Counted from the first letter of the stretch, positions 1 to 9,432 are shown. The stretch: DNA of 64,000 nt from Meiothermus sp. (GCF_026004075.1 NZ_BPIK01000001.1:159501-223500), one strand, 5' to 3'. The notes: a model not told the origin generated them from the sequence alone. Made by a program: numbers and translations.

Positions 1-2
1 TG

Positions 3-662
3 TTCTTGCTGGGCAATTTGGTGGCCAACCTGGGTTCGGCCATCATGGCTGCGATGATTCTGGCCCGTACGGCCTCGAGCGAAACCGCGCTCGCGACCGT
101 GCAGAGTGCCGCGGGCATTGGGGGCGTGCTGGGCGGGGTGCTGCTCTCCACCTGGGGCGGCCCCCGCCGCAAGGTGCACGGGGTGCTTATGGGCTGGGTG
201 CTCTCGAGCTTTTTTGGCAGCGTGTTGCTGGGCCTGGGACAGAGCGTGTGGGTCTGGGCTACCTGCGCCTTTATATTTGCCCTGATTGTACCCATCCTGA
301 ACGGCTCCAACCAGGCCATCTGGCAGGCCAAAGTACCCCCCGATGTGCAGGGCAAAGTGTTCGCGGCCCGGCGCATGATCGCCTGGGTGGCTGGGCCTTT
401 GGCGATGCTGGTGGCCGGCCCCCTGGCCGACCGGGTGCTGACCCCAGCCATGATGCCCGATGGGGCCCTGGCAGGTTTTTTTGGGGGTCTGGTGGGGGTG
501 GGGCCCGGGGCCGGAATGGCGCTTTTGTTGGTGATTAGCGGTCTGCTGGGGATGGTGGTGGGCCTGGGGGGGTACTTGTTCCGGGTGGTGCGGGAGGCCG
601 AAGACCTGATCCCCGACCACGACCATGCCCTCGAGGTTCGCCCAGAACCGGTGGCATCGTAG
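3..662 (+). CDS. MFS transporter, C-terminal part (cut by window edge)
   Basis: The reading frame is already open at the left edge, so only the last ~220 residues are seen. They form about six hydrophobic helices with glycine-rich, MFS-style loops (for example LGGVLLSTWGGPRRK near the start and a cytoplasmic QGKVFAARRMIAW segment). The pattern is that of the C-terminal half of a major facilitator efflux permease. The protein ends in a polar tail containing DHDHALEVRPEP. The substrate cannot be told from this part. Confidence 0.8.
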   Translation, partial: FLLGNLVANLGSAIMAAMILARTASSETALATVQSAAGIGGVLGGVLLSTWGGPRRKVHGVLMGWVLSSFFGSVLLGLGQSVWVWATCAFIFALIVPILNGSNQAIWQAKVPPDVQGKVFAARRMIAWVAGPLAMLVAGPLADRVLTPAMMPDGALAGFFGGLVGVGPGAGMALLLVISGLLGMVVGLGGYLFRVVREAEDLIPDHDHALEVRPEPVAS

Positions 663-721
663 CCGCATTTAGAAAGGGCCGAATGGAGCGCCTGGCTTTG
701 GTGTGATATAAGGAAGCTCGG

Positions 722-1361
722 ATGATTCGAGGACGCTTCGCACTGGTGGTGGCTTTGCCCAAGGGGCGCAACTTTGCAGATGGCTACAGGGCCCTGACGC
801 AGGCCGGGCTGGAACTGCCCCCCCTCGAGGGCGAACGGGCCTTGCTGCATGGGCAGGAGGGGGGGGGTGGCGGTGCTCGAGCTGCGCAACCACGACGTGC
901 CCACCTACGTCGACCTGGGGATTGCCGATGTGGGGGTGGTGGGCAAGGATGTGTTGCTGGAGTCGGGGCGCGATGTGTACGAGCCGGTGGATCTGGGCAC
1001 GGGGGCCTGTCGCCTTTCGCTGATCCGCCACCCGGCTGTGACCGGGCCCATCCGGCGGATTGCCACCAAATACCCCCGCTTTACCGCGCAGGTGCTGCGC
1101 GAACGGGGGATGGTGGCCGATATCATCGAGCTGGCCGGCAATGTCGAGCTGGCCGCCCTCACCGGGCTGGCCGATGCGGTGGTGGATGTGGTGCAGACCG
1201 GGGCTACCCTCAAAGCAGCGGGCTTGCTCGAGGTTGAGGTGCTGGCCCACTCCACCGCCCGCTTTATCGTGAACCGCCAGTCACTCAAGCTCAAGCGTGA
1301 GCTGCTGCGCCCCCTTATCGAGCGCCTGCGGGCCAACGCCCACAACCTGCCTGCTTCCTAA
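722..1361 (+). CDS. hisG: ATP phosphoribosyltransferase HisG (short form), reading frame broken in a G9 tract
   Basis: HisG catalyses the first step of histidine synthesis, joining ATP and PRPP. Two overlapping frames together give a normal ~212-residue short-form HisG. The first frame starts at 722 ([16 protein letters not shown], the PRPP-binding start of the family) and runs through [12 protein letters not shown]. The second continues with [23 protein letters not shown] and ends at 1361. The join is a run of nine G at 859-867; eight G would keep one frame. The short form normally works with HisZ, which is not in this window. It is either a sequencing or indel artefact, a true mutation, or a slippage site. 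Family identity is certain; whether it is functional is not. Confidence 0.85.
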
Positions 1362-1420
1362 GCCCTGAGCCGCCAAGGGCAAAGATGAAAAACGTTGCAA
1401 TGCTCGAAGGCCGATGGCCG

Positions 1421-1426
1421 TAGAAT
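1421..1426 (+). promoter_or_regulatory. -10 box TAGAAT of the aldo/keto reductase
   Basis: TAGAAT ends 8 bases before the ATG at 1435, so transcription would start at or next to the start codon (leaderless mRNA). A possible -35, TTGCAA at 1395-1400, is 20 bases upstream, which is a long spacer. Confidence 0.45.
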
Positions 1427-1434
1427 CAGGCGCT

Positions 1435-2451
1435 ATGCGCTACCGCAAACTAGGAGAATCCGGTCTGTTCGTTTACCCCATCGCCCTCGGCACCATGCAG
1501 TTTGGCTGGACGGCCGACGAATCCACGGCTTTTGCCATCATGGACGCGTTCGTGGAGGCGGGCGGCAACCTGATCGATACCGCCGACATCTACAGCACCT
1601 GGGCGCCGGGCAACCCCGGCGGGGTCTCGGAGGAAATTATCGGGCGCTGGCTCAAAAGCCGGGGGCTGCGCGACCGCGTAATTGTAGCTACCAAGGTGCG
1701 CGGCCCGATGGGGCCGGGGGGCTCGGAGGGGCGCAACCACCCCTTGCAGCGCGAGGGGCTCTCGCGGGCCTGGATCATGCGGGCGGTGGAGGACAGCCTG
1801 CGCCGCCTGCAGGTTGACCACATCGACCTGTATCAGGTGCACTGGGTGGATAACCTGGTTCCCATCGAAGAGACCCTCTCAGCCCTGACCGATCTGGTGC
1901 GCAAAGGCTACGTGCGCTATATTGGCTGCTCCAACTTCTCGGCCTGGCGCTTAATGCAGGCTTTGTGGGCCTCGGATAAACATGGTTTTGAGAGCTTTGT
2001 CTCGATCCAGCCCGAGTACAGCCTGACCATGCCCACCCGCATGAACTTCGAGCGTGAGCTGGCTCGAGTCTGCGAGACCTACGGCCTGGGCGTCATTCCC
2101 TACAGCCCCCTGGCCGGTGGCTTTCTGACCGGCAAGTACCGGCGCGACCAGCCCCTGCCCGAGAGCGTGCGGGCCCAGGGCATCGCCAGCGGACGCTTTA
2201 GCGAGCAGAACTGGAAGATACTGGATAAGGTTCTGGAAATTGCCCAGCAGCGCGGGGCGCATCCGGCCCAGGTGGCCCTGGCCTGGCAGCTATCGCGCCC
2301 CTTCATCACCGCCCCGATCGTGGGGGCCAATACCGTGCAGCAGCTACAGGATCTGCTACCGGCCGCGCAGCTACAACTGAGCGCGGAAGAGGTGGCGGCG
2401 CTCAACGAAGTGTCGAGCTGGCCGCTCTCGCGCACCGAGCGGGAAGTTTAG
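1435..2451 (+). CDS. Aldo/keto reductase
   Basis: This 338-residue protein is a TIM-barrel NAD(P)H-dependent oxidoreductase. Family marks are LGTMQFGW near the N-terminus, the catalytic-Asp region [10 protein letters not shown], the active-site Lys in [22 protein letters not shown], and the cofactor-binding [16 protein letters not shown] chose ATG 1435 ([11 protein letters not shown]) over an upstream in-frame ATG at 1414 because aldo/keto reductases start this way and a TAGAAT box lies just upstream. The stop overlaps the 3' end of the convergent quinone oxidoreductase by 4 bases. The physiological substrate is not evident. Confidence 0.9.
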   Translation: MRYRKLGESGLFVYPIALGTMQFGWTADESTAFAIMDAFVEAGGNLIDTADIYSTWAPGNPGGVSEEIIGRWLKSRGLRDRVIVATKVRGPMGPGGSEGRNHPLQREGLSRAWIMRAVEDSLRRLQVDHIDLYQVHWVDNLVPIEETLSALTDLVRKGYVRYIGCSNFSAWRLMQALWASDKHGFESFVSIQPEYSLTMPTRMNFERELARVCETYGLGVIPYSPLAGGFLTGKYRRDQPLPESVRAQGIASGRFSEQNWKILDKVLEIAQQRGAHPAQVALAWQLSRPFITAPIVGANTVQQLQDLLPAAQLQLSAEEVAALNEVSSWPLSRTEREV

Positions 2452-3416
2452 GGATAAAGCAAGATTTTGCCGGTGCTCTGCCGGCTTTCCATTAGGGCCT
2501 GGGCCTGGGCAGCCTGCTCGAGCCGGAAGCGTGCGCCCACGTGGAGCTGAATCTTGCCTGACCGGAGCAGGGCAAAGACGGCCTCCACGGTGGGCCTCAG
2601 CAGCTCGGGCCGATTGCGCCGGTAATGCCCGCTGCTGTAGCCGATGACGGCTTTGGTCTGGCGGTGCAGCGGGCGGGTCTCGAAGCTACCGGCCTGCCCG
2701 CTGGCATGCCCGTACACCACCAGGCGGCCAAAAGGGGCCAGGCAGCGCATGCCCTGGCTAAAAACCTCCCCCGCCACCGAGTCGAGGATCAGATCGGCGC
2801 CTTTTTGCTGGGTTCGCTCGAGCACCTGCTCAGCAAAGCCCTCGTACCCCACCACGGCATCGGCCCCCAGACTGCGGACGAACCCGGCCTTGGCCGGATG
2901 CCCCACGGTTCCGATGACCAGCCCCGCACCCAGAGCCTTCGCCATCTGCACCGCCAGGCTGCCCACGCCCCCCGCAGCAGCGTGCACCAGTACGGTCTCG
3001 TTTGGCTGCAAGCGCCCAGCCCAGGTCAGGGTGTTGTAGGCCGTGACCAGGGCGGTCAGGCCCGCGACCGCTTCGTCGGGCAGGTCGTTGGGAACCGGGT
3101 AGGTCAGCACCGCTTTAGCCAGAACTTTTTCGGCGTACGAGCCCCCACTCGCAAACACTGCCACCCGTTGCCCCAGCGCCAGGCCCCTGACCGCTGCGCC
3201 CAGGGCTTCCACCACCCCCACTGCATCCAGCCCCGGTATAAAAGGGGGCGGTGAACCAGCCTCGTAGCCGCCCCGCCGGGCCTGTACGTCGGCGTAGTTG
3301 AGGCTGGTCAGGCTGGTGCGCACCAGCACCTCGTCGGGCCCGGGGCTGGGCTCGGGTACCTCCCGGTAGCACAGGTGTTCGGGCGGGCCGTTCTGTTCAA
3401 CCACGATGGCTTTCAT
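2448..3416 (-). CDS. NADPH:quinone oxidoreductase / zinc-type alcohol dehydrogenase-like protein
   Basis: A 322-residue medium-chain dehydrogenase/reductase. The N-terminus ([15 protein letters not shown]), the GroES-like domain with [13 protein letters not shown], and the Rossmann segment [23 protein letters not shown] identify the quinone oxidoreductase group, which lacks the catalytic zinc ligands. ATG 3416 was chosen over a 69-residue upstream extension that has no family similarity. It is transcribed divergently from trmH, with only 32 bases between the two start codons. It probably reduces quinones or enones; the real substrate is unknown. Confidence 0.9.
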   Translation of the reverse strand: MKAIVVEQNGPPEHLCYREVPEPSPGPDEVLVRTSLTSLNYADVQARRGGYEAGSPPPFIPGLDAVGVVEALGAAVRGLALGQRVAVFASGGSYAEKVLAKAVLTYPVPNDLPDEAVAGLTALVTAYNTLTWAGRLQPNETVLVHAAAGGVGSLAVQMAKALGAGLVIGTVGHPAKAGFVRSLGADAVVGYEGFAEQVLERTQQKGADLILDSVAGEVFSQGMRCLAPFGRLVVYGHASGQAGSFETRPLHRQTKAVIGYSSGHYRRNRPELLRPTVEAVFALLRSGKIQLHVGARFRLEQAAQAQALMESRQSTGKILLYP

Positions 3417-3434
3417 GCCGTCATTTTGGCACAG

Positions 3435-3440
3435 TACAAT
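3435..3440 (+). promoter_or_regulatory. -10 box TACAAT of trmH
   Basis: TACAAT lies 8 bases before the GTG start at 3449, with no Shine-Dalgarno sequence between. This fits a leaderless transcript. Confidence 0.5.
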
Positions 3441-3448
3441 AAACCTCC

Positions 3449-4081
3449 GTGACGCCAGAACGCCTTGCCAGGATTCGCGCCGTATTGGACAAGCGCCAGC
3501 CCGACCTGACGGTGCTGATGGAACGGGTGCATAAGCCCCACAACTTTTCGGCCATTCTGCGCTCTTGCGATGCGGTGGGGGTGCTCGAGGCCCACGCCAT
3601 CCCGGCCAAGCACGGTATTCCAAACCTGGAAGAAGCCGAGGATCTCAGCCTCAAAGGCAAAACCTTCAACGAGACCTCCGGCTCGGCGGCCAAGTGGGTG
3701 GGGCTTACACTGCACGCCGATACCGCCTCGGCTTTTGCCCACCTCAAGGCGCGGGGTTTTCAGGTGCTGGCCGCGCATTTTTCCGAGCGGGCCGTGGACT
3801 ACCGCCAGGCCGATTACACCCGCCCAACCTGCATCCTGCTGGGTACCGAGAAGTGGGGGGTCTCGCCAGAGGCCGCCGAGCTGGCCGATGCCCACGTTCT
3901 GATTCCCATGATGGGCATGGTGCAGAGCCTGAATGTTTCGGTGGCGGCAGCGGTAATCCTGTTCGAGGCTCAGCGCCAGCGCTTGCAGGCAGGTTTTTAC
4001 GAACGGGTTCGTCTTGCCCCCGAGCAGTATGAGGTTGTGCTGCAAAGCTGGATGGCCCGGCATGCGCAGGGCCAGGGTTAG
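3449..4081 (+). CDS. trmH: tRNA (guanosine-18-2'-O)-methyltransferase TrmH
   Basis: This SPOUT-class enzyme methylates the ribose of G18 in the tRNA D-loop. The 210-residue protein shows the three SPOUT motifs: [18 protein letters not shown] near residue 32, [14 protein letters not shown] near 130, and the knot segment [27 protein letters not shown] near 152. N- and C-terminal lengths match Thermus TrmH. Translation starts at GTG 3449. It stands alone, read away from the quinone oxidoreductase and toward the VanW gene 41 bases downstream. Confidence 0.93.
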   Translation: MTPERLARIRAVLDKRQPDLTVLMERVHKPHNFSAILRSCDAVGVLEAHAIPAKHGIPNLEEAEDLSLKGKTFNETSGSAAKWVGLTLHADTASAFAHLKARGFQVLAAHFSERAVDYRQADYTRPTCILLGTEKWGVSPEAAELADAHVLIPMMGMVQSLNVSVAAAVILFEAQRQRLQAGFYERVRLAPEQYEVVLQSWMARHAQGQG

Positions 4082-4110
4082 TTTGCACATTTTTTGAGTA
4101 CTTTGGGCCT

Positions 4111-4116
4111 TAAAGT
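4111..4116 (+). promoter_or_regulatory. -10-like box TAAAGT before the VanW gene
   Basis: TAAAGT ends 6 bases before ATG 4123. It could start a leaderless mRNA. No convincing -35 at the right distance was seen. Confidence 0.35.
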
Positions 4117-4122
4117 GGGGAT

Positions 4123-5304
4123 ATGCGCGCTGCCACATTGGCTATTTTTTGCTGGATTTCGCTAGCTTTAGCGGGGCCAGATGGTCTTTACTACGCTTTA
4201 GAAAACCGCATTGAAAAAGGCCAGATCGCGACCGTGGGGGTGCCCCAGCGCATCAAGATTGGGGGGGTGGGGCAGCTTCCGAACCTGCTCAGTAAGGCCG
4301 CCCGGCCTGCGCTCGAGGCCCGCTGGCGCTACGACGCGGCTTTGAAGGACTGGGTGCTGCAAGACCAGATGGGCCATACCTTCGACCTGGCCGAGGCCAA
4401 GAAGCGCTATCTCGAGGCCCTGCAATCCGGCCAGACCGAGTTTTTGCTACCGGTGCGCCACACCCTGCACCCTCGAGGCACCCCTCACTTCTACAACCTT
4501 GGCATTCGCCAGCTTCTGGCCGAGGCCACCACCTCCTTTGCGGGCTCCTCCTACGAACGCCGCTACAACATTCAGCTTGGGGCCAGCCGCCTTGATGGCG
4601 TGCTGATTCCTCCAGGCGAAATTTTTTCGTTTGCCAGGGCCATGGGCGAAGTCTCCGAACGCACCGGCTTCAAAAAAGCCTTTGTGATCTCGGGCGAACA
4701 AACGGTAGAAGGGGTAGGTGGGGGGATGTGCCAGGTCTCGACCACCCTCTTCCGCGCGGCCTACTTTGCGGGGCTGCCCATCGTGCAGCGCCGGCCCCAC
4801 AGCTATCAGGTGCGCTACTACCAGCCCACCGGCCTGGATGCCGCGGTTTTCTTACCCTCCCTCGACCTTAGGTTCAAAAACGATACCCCTGGTCACCTGC
4901 AGATCCAGAGTAGTGTGAGCGGCAGCCAAATTACCTTTCGCATTTTCGGTACTAAGGATCGCGAAGTCACCTGGAGCAATCCCGTCACACTAAGCCGTAC
5001 GCCAGCGCTACCAACTCGCTATATTGTTAGCCCCGATCTGCCGGCTCAGCGCTTTGTGCAGGTAGACTGGGCCGCCGAAGGTGCCACGGTGCAGGTTTAC
5101 CGCACCATTCGATTCTCCAATGGCAGGGTGCAGAAAGACACCCTCACCAGCACCTACCGTCCGTGGGGCGCAGTGTACCTGGTTGGTGAGGGCACCCGTC
5201 TCAAATCGGGCCGGGTTATTACCGCCGCTACCGACGACGCCCCCGACAACCACGGCTACCTCTTACCCACCCAGACCTCCCAGCGCACGACCCGTAGCCG
5301 CTAG
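4123..5304 (+). CDS. VanW family secreted protein
   Basis: A 393-residue protein with an N-terminal signal peptide (MRAATLAIFCWISLALAG). The VanW domain spans roughly residues 140-270: YNIQLGASRLDGVLIPPGEIFSF, then VEGVGGGMCQVSTTLFRAAYFAGLPI, then RRPHSYQV and YYQPTGLDAAVF. VanW proteins occur in cell-wall-related contexts but have no settled function. The stop TAG (5302-5304) is part of the CTAG target duplicated by the IS inserted directly downstream, so the protein appears to end at its original position. Nothing connects it with vancomycin resistance here. Confidence 0.9.
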   Translation: MRAATLAIFCWISLALAGPDGLYYALENRIEKGQIATVGVPQRIKIGGVGQLPNLLSKAARPALEARWRYDAALKDWVLQDQMGHTFDLAEAKKRYLEALQSGQTEFLLPVRHTLHPRGTPHFYNLGIRQLLAEATTSFAGSSYERRYNIQLGASRLDGVLIPPGEIFSFARAMGEVSERTGFKKAFVISGEQTVEGVGGGMCQVSTTLFRAAYFAGLPIVQRRPHSYQVRYYQPTGLDAAVFLPSLDLRFKNDTPGHLQIQSSVSGSQITFRIFGTKDREVTWSNPVTLSRTPALPTRYIVSPDLPAQRFVQVDWAAEGATVQVYRTIRFSNGRVQKDTLTSTYRPWGAVYLVGEGTRLKSGRVITAATDDAPDNHGYLLPTQTSQRTTRSR

Positions 5305-6167
5305 AGCCTGCTAACTAGCTGTTCGTAAAAGCTCCACAGTTTTCGCTGTCATCAGAATCGAAAAAGCCAACCAGTGCCAACCTCGCAAGGTCTCAGCCAG
5401 CCGCTCATAGTCTCGCGCCAGCCTGCGAAACCGGGATGTCCAGGCAAACGAACGTTCCACCACCCAACGCTTCGGCAGCAGCACGAATCCTCGTTTGGCC
5501 CCTTCCACCTTGACCACACACAGGGCGATGCCTTCCGCCTCTGCCGCTTGTGCCGCTTCCTCCCCAGTGTAACCCTGATCCACAAAGGCCACTTCCACCT
5601 GCTCCCCCGTCACTTCCTGCACCTGTTGACTGAGGGCTCCCACCTGGGCCCGTTCCTGTTCACTGGCCGCCGTTACTACCAGGGCCAGCAGATGCCCCAG
5701 GGTATCTACCGCCAGGTGAACTTTGCTTCCCTTGCGTCGTTTGTACCCATCGTATCCGGCCCGCTCCCCACTTTGCGGGGTGGACTGTAGGGTGCGAGCA
5801 TCGTAGATGGCAGCGCTGGGATGGGCGGCTTTGCCCTGGAGCATTCGCAGGGTCATGCGCAGGTCGTGTACCAGGTCTTCGAAGACCCCCCGGTTCATCC
5901 AGCGGTAGGCTTGCGCCTGAACGATATGGGGGGGTGGGAAGTCGTGGGGCAGGTAGTCCCACTGAGCACCGGTTCGAACCATCCAGCGCAGGGCGTTGAA
6001 CACTTCGCGCAGGTCGTACTTGCGCTGGGGTGCTTCCAGCGGGGCGAGGGTCAAATAGGGCAGCACCAGAGCCCATTCCTCATCACGGACGTCCGATGGG
6101 TAAGCACGGCGGTTCATGCTCTAAACATAACTGCAGTGCCTGATTTGGGTAAGGTGGTTTGTAGATT
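5305..6167 (-). mobile_element. IS5-type insertion sequence, copy 1 (863 bp)
   Basis: The borders come from comparison with the second copy (53070-53932): the two agree from end to end in inverse orientation. The element is flanked by CTAG on both sides (5301-5304 and 6168-6171), the target duplication. Imperfect terminal inverted repeats can be seen (AATCTACAAAC at one end, AGCCTGCTAAC at the other). It carries one transposase gene. It inserted exactly at the stop codon of the VanW gene. It contains no CTCGAG, unlike the host DNA around it. Confidence 0.93.
5311..6117 (-). CDS. IS5-family DDE transposase, copy 1
   Basis: This 268-residue protein begins [22 protein letters not shown], typical of IS5-family (IS427-like) transposases. 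The likely DDE residues are the Asp in [10 protein letters not shown], the Asp in [12 protein letters not shown], and the Glu in [10 protein letters not shown]. The sequence is identical to the copy at 53120-53926. Here it is one uninterrupted ORF, whereas many IS427-group elements use a frameshift. An intact gene and identical copies suggest recent activity. Confidence 0.93.
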   Translation of the reverse strand: MNRRAYPSDVRDEEWALVLPYLTLAPLEAPQRKYDLREVFNALRWMVRTGAQWDYLPHDFPPPHIVQAQAYRWMNRGVFEDLVHDLRMTLRMLQGKAAHPSAAIYDARTLQSTPQSGERAGYDGYKRRKGSKVHLAVDTLGHLLALVVTAASEQERAQVGALSQQVQEVTGEQVEVAFVDQGYTGEEAAQAAEAEGIALCVVKVEGAKRGFVLLPKRWVVERSFAWTSRFRRLARDYERLAETLRGWHWLAFSILMTAKTVELLRTAS

Positions 6168-6220
6168 CTAGGACTGGCGGCAAAAATTGAGGTAACGCGA
6201 TAAGCAAATCCGGTACATGA

Positions 6221-7051
6221 TCAAAAACTGCCCGACAGCACCTCGACCTGCACCAGCACGCTTAGCTGTTCCTTGCCGCCCCCACGGCGAAGCCCTTTGA
6301 GCGGTGGGCAGTCGTCGTAGTCGCGCCCGTGGGCTTTTTTGATGTACTGCTCGTTAATGGTGGAGTTGTTGGTGGGGTCGTAGCCATACCAGCCCGAGCC
6401 AGGCACGAAGGCTTCGACCCAGGCATGGCTGCCCTGTGAGCCAACCCCTGTAGCCAGATACCCCGAAACATACCGGGCCGGAATTCCCACGCTGCGTAGA
6501 ACCGCCAGCATGGCCTGGGCGTAGTCCTGGCAGACCCCGGCCCGGCCTTCCACAAATTGCAGCAGTGGGGTGTTGAGCTCGGTGGCGGCGGCGTCGTAGC
6601 GAAAACTCCGGTGGAGGTGCTCCGTCACTTCCAGCAGGTAGCCGTGTAGGTTTTCGCGCGGCTTGGGGCGCCGCAAACCTAGAAGCTCGAGCCAGTTGTA
6701 ATGCAGGGGCACCCTGGATGTGGGTGCCAGGAACTCAAAAAACCTGGACTCCAGGCTGCTTAAGGCCTGAACTGGTACTGGCAGAGGCTCCGGCGTGGCA
6801 AAGGTCAAAACCCTGGCCCGCATTTCTACCCGCAGTTGCGTGTGGGGGTGGGTGACGTGAAAACTGTAGATCCGGTTGTGAAAGTAATCCTGGCGGCTGC
6901 GGGGCATGACGTCGGGTGCGATGTTAAGGCGAAACTCCAAAAGCCCTTGGCGGTGATCGTCTACCGGATAAAGCCACAGCTCGTTGAAGGAGTCCCGTGC
7001 CGCGTCGGGGTAGAAATACTCCGTTAGATGATAGACCGATAACAACACCAA
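6221..7051 (-). CDS. Transglutaminase-like cysteine protease domain protein
   Basis: A 276-residue protein with an N-terminal bacterial transglutaminase-like beta domain (YHLTEYFYPDAARDSFNELWLYP) and a C-terminal transglutaminase core. The catalytic triad is visible as Cys in EGRAGVCQDYAQAML, His in GSHAWVEAFVPG, and Asp in YDPTNN. No signal peptide is seen, so it is probably cytoplasmic. Several adjacent non-ATG starts (TTG 7051, GTG 7048, TTG 7045) make the exact start uncertain. It is the first gene past the IS on this strand. Substrate unknown. Confidence 0.88.
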   Translation of the reverse strand: MVLLSVYHLTEYFYPDAARDSFNELWLYPVDDHRQGLLEFRLNIAPDVMPRSRQDYFHNRIYSFHVTHPHTQLRVEMRARVLTFATPEPLPVPVQALSSLESRFFEFLAPTSRVPLHYNWLELLGLRRPKPRENLHGYLLEVTEHLHRSFRYDAAATELNTPLLQFVEGRAGVCQDYAQAMLAVLRSVGIPARYVSGYLATGVGSQGSHAWVEAFVPGSGWYGYDPTNNSTINEQYIKKAHGRDYDDCPPLKGLRRGGGKEQLSVLVQVEVLSGSF

Positions 7052-7090
7052 TTGCAGCCTATCAAAAACAAGCAGGAATTGTGCGTGCTG

Positions 7091-8032
7091 TTAGGACTCG
7101 AGCTGGGCGTACACCTCCTCGCGCCAGGGCAATGAGGACTGAGCACCGGTTTTGGTGGTGGCCAAAGCCCCAGCCACACAGCCGCGTTTCACGGCCTGGG
7201 CCAGCGACATCCCCTCACAGAGGGCTGTGGCCAATGCCCCGATAAAGGCATCCCCGGCCCCAGTGGCATCGACGACCTCTACTTCGGGAACTGGCTGATG
7301 TCCCTGGCCCTCGGGGGATACCCACACTGCTCCCTGTTCACCCAGGGTGATGATGACGGTGGGCACTTTTTTAGCCAGTAGCTGGGCTACCTCGAGGGCT
7401 ATCTCGGGCGAGTTGGGCAGTACCCCGCTCAGGCCCAGGGCTTCGATTTCGTTGACCACCAGGATGTCGATATGGTGTAGGAGTTTATCGGGCAGTTTTT
7501 GCGCAGGTGCTGCATTCAGGATGACCTGGGCGCCGGCCTGGCGGCCCAGCTCGGCTGCCCGTCGCACGGTCTCGAGGGGAATCTCGAGCTGCAAGACCAC
7601 CACCTGGGCCCCCTCGAACTCGGCGGGGGAGAGGTGCTCGGGCCGCAGGCGGTGGTTGGCCCCCGGCGAGACGATGATGGTGTTCTGCCCTTCCTCGTCA
7701 ATCGCAATGAAAGCCACGCCGGTGGGGGCTGCGATGGGAAGGGTGGCGCTCACATTGATCCCCTCGCGCTTGAGGGCGTTGCGCAACTGCTGGCCGAACT
7801 CATCCTGCCCCACCCTACCAATCATGCGCACCCCGGGGGCCGGGCCGGGGCTGGCGCTTTTGGTGGGCATGGGGCGGGCCAGCATGCGCGCGGCGGCCAC
7901 CGCCTGGTTGGCCCCTTTGCCGCCGTGATGGGTCTCGTAGTCTGAGCCCAGAAGGGTTTCACCGGGAACCGGATGTCGCTTGACCCGCACCACCAGATCC
8001 ATGTTGATGCTTCCCACCACCACAATGCTCAT
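7091..8032 (-). CDS. rbsK: Ribokinase (PfkB family)
   Basis: Phosphorylates D-ribose to ribose 5-phosphate. The 313-residue sequence carries the first PfkB signature GGKGANQAVAAARM, the ribose-binding N-terminus SINMDLVVRVKRHPVPGET, and the second signature with catalytic Asp, DATGAGDAFIGALATAL. It lies 41 bases downstream of a nucleoside hydrolase on the same strand. The pair makes metabolic sense: the hydrolase frees ribose from nucleosides and this kinase activates it. A poorly conserved insert (ARPMPTKSASPGPAPG) near residue 52 is unusual. Confidence 0.9.
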   Translation of the reverse strand: MSIVVVGSINMDLVVRVKRHPVPGETLLGSDYETHHGGKGANQAVAAARMLARPMPTKSASPGPAPGVRMIGRVGQDEFGQQLRNALKREGINVSATLPIAAPTGVAFIAIDEEGQNTIIVSPGANHRLRPEHLSPAEFEGAQVVVLQLEIPLETVRRAAELGRQAGAQVILNAAPAQKLPDKLLHHIDILVVNEIEALGLSGVLPNSPEIALEVAQLLAKKVPTVIITLGEQGAVWVSPEGQGHQPVPEVEVVDATGAGDAFIGALATALCEGMSLAQAVKRGCVAGALATTKTGAQSSLPWREEVYAQLES

Positions 8033-8073
8033 GGTCTATAGCTTATATCTTTACGGCCACCCGAACCCCCGTG

Positions 8074-9003
8074 CTACGCGTAGCGCGCAATGCGCTCCAG
8101 CAGCAGCTCGTAGAAGCCGTCTACGTCAACCTCGAGGCCCACCTCGCAGTTGGGTTGTTTGCCGGTTACACCCCAGTAGTCGCAGACCGTGCGCCCAAAG
8201 GCCAGCCCCTCATTGGCCTCGATCTCCACGTTGAACATCGCGGTTTTGAACAGCTCGGGGCGCAGCAAGTAAGCCACCGCGCAGGCATCGTGGATGGGAG
8301 CTCCGTCCCACTTGTAGCGCTTGATGTGGTGCTCGCGGAAGAACTCGAGCAGCTCCGCCGTAAACGCCCCCACCCGCGTTCCCAGGGCGCGGAAGCGCGC
8401 CACCCGTTCGGGAGGGGCGATGGTTTGATGGGTCAGGTTGAGGCCCATCATCACCAGCGGAACTCCTGCCCCAAACACGATTTTGGCCGCATGAGGGTCG
8501 CACAGGATGTTGAACTCGGCGCTCGGTGTCCAGTTGCCAATGTCAATCGAGCCGCCCATCAGCACAATTTCCCGAATCTGGGGAATGATGCGGGGCTCGA
8601 GCCGCATAGCCAGCGCGATATTGGTGAGAGGGCCTACCGGCACCAGCGTGACCTCGCCGGGATGCTGGAGCACCTGCTCAATAATGAAGTGCACAGCGTG
8701 CTTAGGCTCCGCTTGGCCGCTAGGGGTGGGCAGGTGGGGGCCTTCCAGCCCCGAGACCCCATGCACGGCCTCGGCGCTGATGCGCTCGCGCACCAGGGGC
8801 CGGTCGGCTCCGGCATAGATGGGCACGCTCTTGCCCAGCACTTCCCGCACCACCAGGGCGTTACGGGTGGTGCGCTCGAGGCCCACGTTGCCATGCACGG
8901 TGGTGATGCCCAGAACCTCGAGCTCCTCGCTGGCCAGGGCCAGCATGATGGCGATGGCGTCGTCGTGTCCGGGGTCGCAGTCGAGGATGATTTTGCGCGG
9001 CAC
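8074..9003 (-). CDS. Inosine/uridine-preferring nucleoside hydrolase
   Basis: Hydrolyses the N-glycosidic bond of ribonucleosides to base plus ribose. The family calcium- and ribose-binding N-terminus is plain: PRKIILDCDPGHDDAIAIMLAL. Also present are the TTVHGNVGL strand and PIHDACAVAYLL near the C-terminus, which supplies another metal-binding Asp. I place the start at GTG 9003, giving 309 residues. The upstream ATG at 9054 would add 17 basic residues not found in the family. It is followed by ribokinase, probably as one operon, and read away from a small gene at 9057. Confidence 0.9.
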   Translation of the reverse strand: MPRKIILDCDPGHDDAIAIMLALASEELEVLGITTVHGNVGLERTTRNALVVREVLGKSVPIYAGADRPLVRERISAEAVHGVSGLEGPHLPTPSGQAEPKHAVHFIIEQVLQHPGEVTLVPVGPLTNIALAMRLEPRIIPQIREIVLMGGSIDIGNWTPSAEFNILCDPHAAKIVFGAGVPLVMMGLNLTHQTIAPPERVARFRALGTRVGAFTAELLEFFREHHIKRYKWDGAPIHDACAVAYLLRPELFKTAMFNVEIEANEGLAFGRTVCDYWGVTGKQPNCEVGLEVDVDGFYELLLERIARYA

Positions 9004-9040
9004 GCTAGATAGCTTACACCTGACGCGGTATCTGTTGCGG

Positions 9041-9046
9041 TACAAT
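9041..9046 (+). promoter_or_regulatory. -10 box TACAAT before the small gene at 9057
   Basis: TACAAT ends 10 bases before the ATG at 9057. It sits in the 53-base divergent spacer between this gene and the nucleoside hydrolase. Confidence 0.45.
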
Positions 9047-9056
9047 CGCTTCATCT

Positions 9057-9320
9057 ATGCTCGAGGTCAAGGAAGCGGTCAGGATCGCCACCGAGTACAT
9101 CCAGACCCTCTTCAGCGAAAAGCAGATTCCCGAGCTGCGGCTCGAGGAGGTCGAGCTTACGCCCGACAATCAGTTCTGGGAGGTCACGCTGTCCTTCGTG
9201 GTGCGCGAACCCACAGCCTACCTGAGCCTGGGCGATGCGGCCCGCACCCGCGAGTACAAGACCTTCCGCATCAACGCGGAGACCGGCCAGGTGCAGAGCA
9301 TGAAGATTCGCAAAGTTTAG
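9057..9320 (+). CDS. Small conserved-looking protein of unknown function
   Basis: An 87-residue acidic protein (MLEVKEAVRIATEYIQTLF...). It looks like one helix followed by a beta sheet, ending INAETGQVQSMKIRKV. That ending recalls small proteins with PepSY-like folds, where a residue pattern such as F.V...TG.V follows a helix. No signal peptide or membrane segment is seen. The good codon use, the promoter-like box just upstream and the compact length support a real gene. Function not known. Confidence 0.7.
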   Translation: MLEVKEAVRIATEYIQTLFSEKQIPELRLEEVELTPDNQFWEVTLSFVVREPTAYLSLGDAARTREYKTFRINAETGQVQSMKIRKV

Positions 9321-9432
9321 CTGATTCGCCGAGTATCTAAGCCACAATCTTTAGATAGTCTTTACCTTGCGCTCACAATACCCGGGCTGTTTACCTCCGA
9401 TTAATTGCCTTTTCCTAGACTTAGCTCAGTTC

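Noticed and set aside
2625-3254. 209-codon plus-strand frame over the quinone oxidoreductase
   Set aside because: Antisense shadow of a conserved dehydrogenase.
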